Shown: piece by piece, positions 31,104 to 38,129 of the stretch
Position numbering within the stretch: position 1 is the first letter of the stretch
Layout: the number at the start of each line of letters is the position of its first letter
Assembly (NCBI GenBank): GCA_035627375.1
Contig: DASPLX010000055.1
Location: forward strand, 1-38,129
Length of the DNA stretch: 38,129 nt
Direction: 5' to 3'
Source: DASPLX01 sp035627375
GTDB lineage: Bacteria; Pseudomonadota; Gammaproteobacteria; Burkholderiales; Burkholderiaceae_D
The notes under the pieces: model-generated
What the model saw: the letters and a program-made list of their open reading frames with translations, nothing else
Database searches by the model: none
Told to the model about the DNA's origin: nothing
Position numbers and translations under genes: made by a program

Positions 31104-34100
31104 ATGGTAGGGATTTTCAGCGCTGGCAGTCACGGTCTGGGCGGTTCGATCGATCAGCTGGGCATCAAGGGATTGCTGGGGAATCCGGCGGCCGGGCGCG
31201 GCAAGGAGAATTTCTATCTGAATGCGGCGAGCGGCAATCTGGTGGTGCGCCGTGGCGACGAATACCTTGCCGCCAAGGGCGACGATCTCGGCGTGATCCG
31301 CACCTACAACAGCCAGGGCGGATTCGACGGCGACAACAACGATGGCTGGCGCATGAGCGCGTACCGCTGGGTGGAGTCGCTCACGGGCACGGCCAATACG
31401 GCGGGCAGTACGATCACGCGCGTCGATGGCGACGGCCGGCGCAGCCTGTATACCTATGACGCCGTCAAGGGTGTCTATAGCGGCGTCGACGGCAGCGGCG
31501 CGAACGACACGCTCGGTTTTGATGCGTCGGGCGGCGTCTGGACCTGGAACGACGGCGCCACGGAACGGTTCGAGACCTACCAATGGGATGCGGCGGCCGG
31601 GCGCGGCAGGCTGACCAGGCTGTACGATGGCGACGGCAACGAGCAGACCTACCAGTATGGCGAGACGGGCCTGCTGTCCAAGGTGCGGCTGTCGAGCGGA
31701 GAAAGCGTTGTTTTTACCTATGCCGGCGCCAACCTGGAATCGGTCAGCGTGCTGGGCAGTGACGAAGTGCAGCGCACGCGCACCGGTTATCAATACGATG
31801 CGCTGGGGCGGCTGTCGCAAGTCAGGATCAAGCTTGGCGACGATAACGACTACACGATTGCCTACACCTATGACGGCGACAGCAAGCGGCTGGCGAGCGT
31901 GCAAGAGAAGGATGGCACGCACCTGGCGTTCAGCTATGTCGAAGCAGGCGGCCAATATCGGCTGGCGACGATCACGGACGTGGCGCTGAACCGGATCACC
32001 AGTTTCAGCTACGACATGGCCAGCAACACCACCTTGGTCACCGATGCGCTGGGCGGGCAGACGGTGCTGCGCTACGACAGCCAGGGCCGCCTGCTCGAGA
32101 CGTCGATCCAGAACGGCGGCGTGGCGAACGTCGTCAAATACACCTATGACACCGACGGCCGGGTGACGAGCGCCACGGATGCGGCTGGGCGCAAGGTCAG
32201 CTACGGCTACGATGCTGCCGGCAACCGCATCTGGCAGCAGAACGAAACGGGCGACCGGATCGAATCGATCTACGACGGCCAGAACCGGCTATTGAGCGAG
32301 AAACGCATTGCGCCGAACGATCCGAACAGCGGGCGCACCACGCGCCATGCCTATGACGGCCAAGGGCATCGACGCTTTACGGTCAGCGGCGCCGGGCGGG
32401 TGGTGGAATACCGCTACGACGGGCAAGGGCAGCTCATCGCGGAAATGCGCTACGCCGGCGCTGCGTACGCGGGCAGCGCGGACCTGGCCGCCCTGGAAAG
32501 CTGGGCGGCCGAGCAAGACAAGATGCAGGCCGAGCTGACCGAATACGCCTACGACTTCCGCGGGCAACTGAGCTCGGTCAAGCGCTATGCGGCCACGCTG
32601 GCCGACGGCACGGGCGATGCGGGCGGCACGGTGCAGGTCAGCCACTACGTCTACGACCAGCATGGCCGGCTGCTCAGTCGGCTGGATGGCAATGGCGCAG
32701 GGACGATCTACACCTATGACGACCTGGACCGTGTGCTGACCAGCAGCAGCGCCGGCCACGTCACCAGCTACAGCTATGACGACGCGCTGAACCGGACCGC
32801 GATCACGACGGCCGACAACGTGCAAAGCGTGCGGCAATACTCGGCGGCCGGGGAATTGCTCAGCGTCACGCAAGCCGGCGCGGTGACCGCCTACGAATAC
32901 GACAAGAAGGGCAGGCTGCGCCGGGAAACGGATCCGACCGGGGTCAGGAAATACTATCTGTACGACAGCGTCGACCGCTTGATTGCCGTGATCAACGGCA
33001 ATGACGGCAAGATGGTCGAATACGGCTACAGCAAGCGCGGCTATTTGGCCAAGACGGTCGAATACGCCAATGCGCTGTCGGCGACGCAGCTGACGCAGCT
33101 GACCACGGCAGGCACGAGCGGAGTCGCGCCGCTGTTTGGCAATATCGCCGATCTGACGCCGTACCGTCCGGTGAAGAATGCCGTGCAAGACCGCGAACAA
33201 TGGGATTTGTACGACGACCAGGGGCGGCTGGCCAAGAGGATCGACGCCGTCAACGGGTTGACCGAATACCAGTACGGCGGAGCGGGCGAAGTGCTGGCGA
33301 CGATCCGCTATGCGACCGCCTTTACCGGCTGGGCGCGCAACAGCCTGACGGTGGATACGCCGCCTGAAAGCGTGGTGGGAACGGCAAGCAGTGCCGACCC
33401 GATCGAACGGCGGATCTACGATGCCGACGGCAAGCTGCTGGCGGCGATCGATGCCGAGAATGGCTTGACGGAATACCGCTACGACGGCGCCGGCCGCCTG
33501 ACGCAGATGACAGGATATGCGAACCGGATAGCGGCGACGGCGAGCCTGCGGCCGAAACTGGAGGATATCCGGCCGGCGGCCAGTCCCGAGGATCAGCATA
33601 CGTATCACTGGTACGACGACCGGGGGCTGCTGATTGCCACGGTCGATGCGGAGAGATACCTGACGACGTACCAGTACGACGGCAATGGCCGGCGGACGGC
33701 CGTGGTGCGGCACGCGGGCAAGCTGACGGTGGCGGTGCCGGGCAGCACGGTGGAGGCGATGCGCGCCAATGCGCAGGTGCCGGGCAAAGACCAGGCGGCG
33801 AGCTACGAATACGACGGGCGCGGTTTGCTGGTGAAGGAGACGGCGGCCAACGGCCTGGTGACGGCGTACGAATACTCGGGGGACGGTCGGCTGCTCAAGA
33901 GGATCCAAGGCGCGGGCACGGCGCAGAGCCGGACGGTGCTGCGCACGTACGACAGCAAGGGCCGGCTGTGGAAAGAGACGGACGGCGTCGGACGGGCGAC
34001 GACGTACGAATACGACCAGGCCGACCGTCTGGCGAGCAAGACCGACGGCAACGGCAACAAGACGGTGTATTACTACGACGCGCAGAACCGGCTGGCGTAC

Positions 34101-37100
34101 GAGATCAATGCGCTGGGGGAAGTCAGGCAGACGGTGTACGACCAATTCTCGCAGGTGGTGCAGAGGATCAGCTATGGCAACCGGATCGACACGGCGGTGA
34201 CGCTGCCGAGCCTGGCGGGTGGCCTGGTCAACGAGACCTTGCGGCAAGCGGTCAACGGGATTGCCAATAGCGCCAAGGATAGCAAGCTGCGATGGGAATA
34301 CAACCAGGTCGGGCGGCTCGCGCTGACGGCCGATGCGAACAATTACACCACGTATTCCGCTCAGTACGACGTGCTGGGCAACCTGCGGCAAAGTTACCAC
34401 CATTGGGGAGGCCGCACGCTGCGCACCGACTATCTGTATGACAAGCTCGGCCGGGCGACGCAGCAACAAAAGCGCGATAACAACAATAACGTTGTCACGG
34501 CGCAAGAACAGTACGCCTATGATGCGTTCGGCCGCCTGATCAAGCAAACGGATCCGCGCGGCGGCATCACCGTCACGGAATACGACCGCCTGGGGCGGGT
34601 CATCACGGTCAGCGACCCGCTCAACCAGAAGCGCCGCAGCACCTACGATGCCTTTAACCGCGTGCTCACGCACACCGATGCGCTCGACCGCACGACGACG
34701 TATAGCTACAGCGCTGACCACAGCAGCGTGACGGTCACCAGCCCGGAAGGCATCAGCGTGACGACCGAATCCAACCTATACGGCCAGACGGTGAAGGTCA
34801 CGGATGGCAACGGCAAGAGCACGACATATGCCTACGACCAGGAAGGGCGGCTGACGCAGGCCACCGATGCGGCCAACAATACCGTCACGCATGCCTATGC
34901 GGCCAACAAGATGACGGTGACCGACGCCAGCGGGGTGGTGACCGAGCATGTGTACGATGCGGCCGGGCGCACCAGCAAGGTGACGGTCGATCCGGGCGGA
35001 TTGAAGCTGGTGACGACGTACGACTACGACGGCAAGGGACAGCAAATCCGGGTGACCGATCCGGCCGGATTCGTCACCGAGACGCAATTCAACTTGAATG
35101 GGCATGTCACTGCCGTCTCGTACGGGACCAATAACTCGGTAGATCGAACTACGTACTACCGCGATACCCAAGGCAATATCACGCAGGTAACCGAGGGTGG
35201 GGACTATTTGACCCGGACCACGCAATATCAATACGACCACTTGCTGCGGCGGGTGGCGGAGATTGTCGATCCCAATGGCCTGCAACTGAAGACGACCTAC
35301 ACCTATGATGCGGCCGGCAACATGGTGGCCAGGACCGATCCGGAGGGACGGATCTGGCGCTACGGCTACGATGCGAACAACCGGCTGGTGTTGAGCGTGG
35401 CGCCGGACGGGGTGGCGACCAGTTATGTTTATGACGCCAACGGCCGCCAGATCAAAAAGACTGTCCATGCGACGCCGCTGAGCGGCTTGCCGGCCCCGGC
35501 GGACATGGCGGCGTCGAGCAACTGGGCTGCCAACATCGTGCCGGCCGTCACCGCCGAAGACCGTAGCGACCACACGGTGTACGACCGGGACGGCCGCATC
35601 CGATACACGATCGACGCGGCGCGGCGCGTGACCGGCTATGAATACGACGGCAACGGCAAGGTCGTCAAGACGACGCGCTACGCGCGGACCGACTGGAGCC
35701 GGGATGCCGGCAACAAGCTGACGATCGCGGCTTCGGGCGAGGATCGGTTGACGGGCGCGGTGTACGACGCGGTCGGCCGGGCGCTCTATACGGTCGACGA
35801 GCTGGGCCGGGTGACGGGCTACGCCTACGACAAGGCGGGACGGCAGGCGCGGCGCATCGAATACGGCACAACGATTGCCTGGCCGAAGACGACGCCGTTG
35901 ACGGCGGGCGACCTGGAGGGATTGAGCGCGGCGGGCGCCGTGCGCAGCGGCCAGGTGTATGACGGGGCAGGCCGGGTGCGCGCTGCCGTCGATGCATCGG
36001 GGCGGGTCACGAGCTACACCTATGGCCCTGGCGGGCAGGTGGCCACGACCACCGAGCATGCCGTGGCGGCGGACTGGACTGGGGACGCGACGATTGAAAG
36101 CCAGGCGGCGGCGATCGTGGCGGAGCCGCATGCGTTGAACCGGACCGAGACGGCGATCTACGACAAGGCCGGGCGGGTGGCGTACCGCATCAATGCGCAG
36201 CGGGAAGTGACACTGTATCAATACGACGGCGGCGGCTTGCTGATCGGCAGCACGCAGTTTGCGAAACGCTATACCGGCACGGCGATGGACAAGGCTTCGC
36301 TGGATGCGTATTACGCCCAGTATTCGCCGAACCGGTCGGCGCAAGACCGCACGGAATACCTGGTGCGGGACCGGGCCGGACGGCTGGCGTACAAGGTCGA
36401 TGCATTGCGCCAGGTGACGCGCTACCAATACAACAAGCTCGGGGAGCTGGTCGGCAGCGTCCAGTACGCGACGAAGTACAGCGAGTGGGGCGGAATCGAT
36501 AAAAGCTATCTGGACAGCTATTACAGTTCGTCATCGAACCTGAGCGCGCAGGACCGGCAGACGGCGGTGGTGCAAGACCTGGCCAAGCACTTGCGGTACG
36601 AGATCGATGCGGCCGGTCGGGTGCGGGTGGTGCACTACAACAACTTCGGGCAAGCCGACCGGGTGACCGAACTGGGCACGGTGCTGGCGAACTGGAGCAC
36701 GCGCAAACTAGGCACCAACCCGGTGACGTTGAGCGAATTGGAGACGCTGGCCAGCCAGGGAGGGGGACGCATCGTCAGCCGCTCGGTGTACGACAATGCC
36801 GGGCAGCTGCTGTACGAACAGGATGCGCAAGGCCGGGTGACCGGCTATAGCTACGACGCGTTCGGCGCGGTGACGGTGACGACGCAGTACGTCAACAGCG
36901 GCAGCTTCGCGGCGGCGAGCGACGGCAGCAACGGCGCGTACACGGCGCCGGCGGCGGCGAATGGAGACCGGCGCGAAGCGGTGGTGCAGGCGCTGGGCGA
37001 GCGCAAGACGTACCGGATCGATGCGGCCGGGCGGGTGACGGTGGAAGAGCGCAATGCGTTCGGCCAGGTGGTCAAGGTGGTGCAAGCCGGCACGGTGGTG

Positions 37101-38129
37101 GCTGGCTGGAGCACGCGCGGCGAAGCGGCGGATGCGCTGGCGGCCGATCAGCTCAAGAACTTGGCGGAATCGGGCGCGAATGCGGCGGACAACCGCATCG
37201 TCAGCCGCACGGTGTACGACGCGGGCGGGCGTGCGGTGTACGAGGTGGGTGCGCAAGGGCAGGTGAGCAAGACGCTGTACGACGCCTTCGGGGCGGTGCG
37301 AGCCCGGATCAGCTATGCGGCGCTGTACAGCGGCGCGTTGACGCAAGAGGCGCTGGATGCGTATTACAAGATCCCGGCCGAAGGCGAAGGCCCGAACCCG
37401 AACCTGAGCGCGGAGGACCGGCAGACGGCGGTGGTGCAAGACCTGGCCAAGCACTTGCGGTACGAGATCGATGCGGCCGGCCGGGTGCGGGTGGTGCACT
37501 ACAACAACTTCGGGCAAGCCGACCGCGTGACCGAACTGGGCACGGTGCTGCCGAACTGGAGCACGCGCAATCTGGGCGCCAACCCGGTGACGTTGAGCGA
37601 ATTGGAAACGCTGGCCAGCCAGGGCGGCAACCGCGTGGTGAGCCGCATGGTGTACGACAATGCCGGGCAACTGCGATACGAACAGGATGCGCAAGGCCGG
37701 GTGACCGGCTACGGTTACGACGCGTTCGGCGCGGTGACGGTGATGACACAGTACGTCAACAGCGGCAGCTTCGCGGGGACGAGCGACGGCAGCAATGGTG
37801 CATACACGACGCCGGCGGCGGCGAATGGAGACCGGCGCGAAGCGGTGGTGCAGGTGCTGGGCGAGCGCAAGACGTACCGGATCGATGCGGCCGGTCGGGT
37901 GACGGTGGAAGAGCGCAATGCGTTCGGCGAAACGGTCAAGGTGGTGCAAGCCGGCACGGTGGTGCCCGGCTGGAGCACGCGCGGCGATGCGGCGGATGCG
38001 CTGGCGGCCGATAAGCTCAAGAGCCTGGTGGAATCGGGCGCGAATGCGGCGGACAACCGCATCGTCAGCCGTACGGTGTACGACGCGGGCGGGCGTGCGG
38101 TGTACGAGGTGGGTGCGCAAGGGCAGGCG
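31104..38129 (+). CDS. Giant Rhs/YD-repeat protein (5' part; runs off window end)
   Basis: A single open frame of 2342 codons begins at ATG 31104, 4 bases after GGGGAGAGG, and is still open at the last base. The opening (MVGIFSAGSHGLGGSIDQLG, then ENFYLNAASGNLVVRRGDEY) has no signal peptide. It continues with TYNSQGGFDGDNNDGWRM, a family N-terminus known to me from giant Oxalobacteraceae YD-repeat proteins. The rest is YD repeats (YDxxGR, TxYxYD; well over fifty copies). From about residue 630 they are spaced by longer inserts (for example SAQDRTEYLVRDRAGRLAY) that make larger units. Such proteins form a beta-spiral shell and usually carry a polymorphic C-terminal toxin, outside this window. 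Delivery route is unknown. Confidence 0.93.
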   Translation, partial: MVGIFSAGSHGLGGSIDQLGIKGLLGNPAAGRGKENFYLNAASGNLVVRRGDEYLAAKGDDLGVIRTYNSQGGFDGDNNDGWRMSAYRWVESLTGTANTAGSTITRVDGDGRRSLYTYDAVKGVYSGVDGSGANDTLGFDASGGVWTWNDGATERFETYQWDAAAGRGRLTRLYDGDGNEQTYQYGETGLLSKVRLSSGESVVFTYAGANLESVSVLGSDEVQRTRTGYQYDALGRLSQVRIKLGDDNDYTIAYTYDGDSKRLASVQEKDGTHLAFSYVEAGGQYRLATITDVALNRITSFSYDMASNTTLVTDALGGQTVLRYDSQGRLLETSIQNGGVANVVKYTYDTDGRVTSATDAAGRKVSYGYDAAGNRIWQQNETGDRIESIYDGQNRLLSEKRIAPNDPNSGRTTRHAYDGQGHRRFTVSGAGRVVEYRYDGQGQLIAEMRYAGAAYAGSADLAALESWAAEQDKMQAELTEYAYDFRGQLSSVKRYAATLADGTGDAGGTVQVSHYVYDQHGRLLSRLDGNGAGTIYTYDDLDRVLTSSSAGHVTSYSYDDALNRTAITTADNVQSVRQYSAAGELLSVTQAGAVTAYEYDKKGRLRRETDPTGVRKYYLYDSVDRLIAVINGNDGKMVEYGYSKRGYLAKTVEYANALSATQLTQLTTAGTSGVAPLFGNIADLTPYRPVKNAVQDREQWDLYDDQGRLAKRIDAVNGLTEYQYGGAGEVLATIRYATAFTGWARNSLTVDTPPESVVGTASSADPIERRIYDADGKLLAAIDAENGLTEYRYDGAGRLTQMTGYANRIAATASLRPKLEDIRPAASPEDQHTYHWYDDRGLLIATVDAERYLTTYQYDGNGRRTAVVRHAGKLTVAVPGSTVEAMRANAQVPGKDQAASYEYDGRGLLVKETAANGLVTAYEYSGDGRLLKRIQGAGTAQSRTVLRTYDSKGRLWKETDGVGRATTYEYDQADRLASKTDGNGNKTVYYYDAQNRLAYEINALGEVRQTVYDQFSQVVQRISYGNRIDTAVTLPSLAGGLVNETLRQAVNGIANSAKDSKLRWEYNQVGRLALTADANNYTTYSAQYDVLGNLRQSYHHWGGRTLRTDYLYDKLGRATQQQKRDNNNNVVTAQEQYAYDAFGRLIKQTDPRGGITVTEYDRLGRVITVSDPLNQKRRSTYDAFNRVLTHTDALDRTTTYSYSADHSSVTVTSPEGISVTTESNLYGQTVKVTDGNGKSTTYAYDQEGRLTQATDAANNTVTHAYAANKMTVTDASGVVTEHVYDAAGRTSKVTVDPGGLKLVTTYDYDGKGQQIRVTDPAGFVTETQFNLNGHVTAVSYGTNNSVDRTTYYRDTQGNITQVTEGGDYLTRTTQYQYDHLLRRVAEIVDPNGLQLKTTYTYDAAGNMVARTDPEGRIWRYGYDANNRLVLSVAPDGVATSYVYDANGRQIKKTVHATPLSGLPAPADMAASSNWAANIVPAVTAEDRSDHTVYDRDGRIRYTIDAARRVTGYEYDGNGKVVKTTRYARTDWSRDAGNKLTIAASGEDRLTGAVYDAVGRALYTVDELGRVTGYAYDKAGRQARRIEYGTTIAWPKTTPLTAGDLEGLSAAGAVRSGQVYDGAGRVRAAVDASGRVTSYTYGPGGQVATTTEHAVAADWTGDATIESQAAAIVAEPHALNRTETAIYDKAGRVAYRINAQREVTLYQYDGGGLLIGSTQFAKRYTGTAMDKASLDAYYAQYSPNRSAQDRTEYLVRDRAGRLAYKVDALRQVTRYQYNKLGELVGSVQYATKYSEWGGIDKSYLDSYYSSSSNLSAQDRQTAVVQDLAKHLRYEIDAAGRVRVVHYNNFGQADRVTELGTVLANWSTRKLGTNPVTLSELETLASQGGGRIVSRSVYDNAGQLLYEQDAQGRVTGYSYDAFGAVTVTTQYVNSGSFAAASDGSNGAYTAPAAANGDRREAVVQALGERKTYRIDAAGRVTVEERNAFGQVVKVVQAGTVVAGWSTRGEAADALAADQLKNLAESGANAADNRIVSRTVYDAGGRAVYEVGAQGQVSKTLYDAFGAVRARISYAALYSGALTQEALDAYYKIPAEGEGPNPNLSAEDRQTAVVQDLAKHLRYEIDAAGRVRVVHYNNFGQADRVTELGTVLPNWSTRNLGANPVTLSELETLASQGGNRVVSRMVYDNAGQLRYEQDAQGRVTGYGYDAFGAVTVMTQYVNSGSFAGTSDGSNGAYTTPAAANGDRREAVVQVLGERKTYRIDAAGRVTVEERNAFGETVKVVQAGTVVPGWSTRGDAADALAADKLKSLVESGANAADNRIVSRTVYDAGGRAVYEVGAQGQA
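36537..37265 (+). repeat. Large internal repeat of the YD-repeat gene, copy 1
   Basis: This begins AACCTGAGCGCG and matches 37401-38129 nearly base for base with an offset of 864 bp (288 codons). It encodes AQDRQTAVVQDLAKHLRYEI, then NNFGQADRVTELGTVL, TQYVNSGSF and DNRIVSRTVYDAGGRAVYEV. Confidence 0.92.
37401..38129 (+). repeat. Large internal repeat of the YD-repeat gene, copy 2 (truncated by window end)
   Basis: Second copy of the unit at 36537, in the same frame and orientation, offset 864 bp. It shows only scattered substitutions, such as AAASDGS versus AGTSDGS and FGQVVKV versus FGETVKV. The repeat is still continuing at the window edge, so more copies may follow. Confidence 0.92.

Noticed and set aside
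30850..31110. 86-codon plus-strand frame just before the giant gene
   Set aside because: It has no ribosome-binding site, the composition is AT-rich and unlike coding DNA here, and it overlaps the start of the YD-repeat gene.
32289..38120. Three long minus-strand open frames (about 810, 550 and 470 codons) opposite the YD-repeat gene
   Set aside because: They are antisense shadows. The repeat gene almost never uses codons that give stops on the other strand, and the products are Arg/His/Val-rich low-complexity sequences with no ribosome-binding sites or domains.
31104..38129. CRISPR or other short-repeat array, because of many repeated short motifs
   Set aside because: The repetition follows codon periodicity of YD repeats within one open frame, with no fixed repeat-spacer pattern.

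Overview
The window looks like chromosomal DNA of a GC-rich betaproteobacterium of the order Burkholderiales. An Oxalobacteraceae-type genome (Herbaspirillum, Noviherbaspirillum, Massilia relatives) is my best guess. This is inference, from the phaA-phaB pair, SapC and SirB2 family proteins, a GspA-GspB pair, an IclR-controlled homogentisate cluster and a giant YD-repeat protein. There are no rRNA genes, CRISPR arrays, integrases or intact insertion sequences.

Left part (1-7.1 kb). A 5'-truncated SMP-30/gluconolactonase fragment abuts tRNA-Thr(CGT). Then come phaA and phaB, which make (R)-3-hydroxybutyryl-CoA, closed by a terminator, and a convergent DsbA-fold protein. The most interesting locus follows (3.9-6.3 kb): a three-gene operon of the bufferin type. 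It encodes a DUF2282 cysteine-rich precursor with a Sec signal, one polypeptide that joins the MNIO (DUF692) modifying enzyme to its DUF2063 partner, and a DoxX-like membrane protein. Such systems are expected to make a cysteine-modified periplasmic copper-binding peptide.

Middle part (7.2-19.6 kb). Almost everything lies on the minus strand: a DnaQ exonuclease/GIY-YIG fusion, an 1185-residue PAS-GAF-GGDEF-EAL protein, a SapC-SirB2-small protein-S4 group, a secreted protein with a histidine-rich tail, and a compact five-gene run (109-aa protein, HDOD protein, exonuclease I, cNMP-binding diguanylate cyclase, DUF1653 protein) joined by 4-base ATGA overlaps and 2-70 base gaps. Second-messenger signalling is the recurrent theme.

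Right-middle part (19.9-27 kb). A zinc-ribbon membrane protein, an AraC regulator, an EamA transporter, the secretin-assembly type pair gspA/gspB, a Met-rich DUF3617 protein and a DUF2799 lipoprotein. Between eamA and gspB sits a perfect 12-bp inverted repeat flanked by CTAG. The eamA reading frame and a 19-codon start of a third gsp-operon gene both stop inside it, which looks like a deletion or insertion scar.

Right part (27.1-38.1 kb). fahA and hmgA (tyrosine/homogentisate degradation) are transcribed away from an IclR regulator across a promoter holding an 8-bp palindrome. About 0.8 kb of low-coding DNA with a possible degraded gene follows. Then an open reading frame of at least 2342 codons runs off the window: a giant Rhs/YD-repeat protein whose right end contains two near-identical copies of an 864-bp unit.
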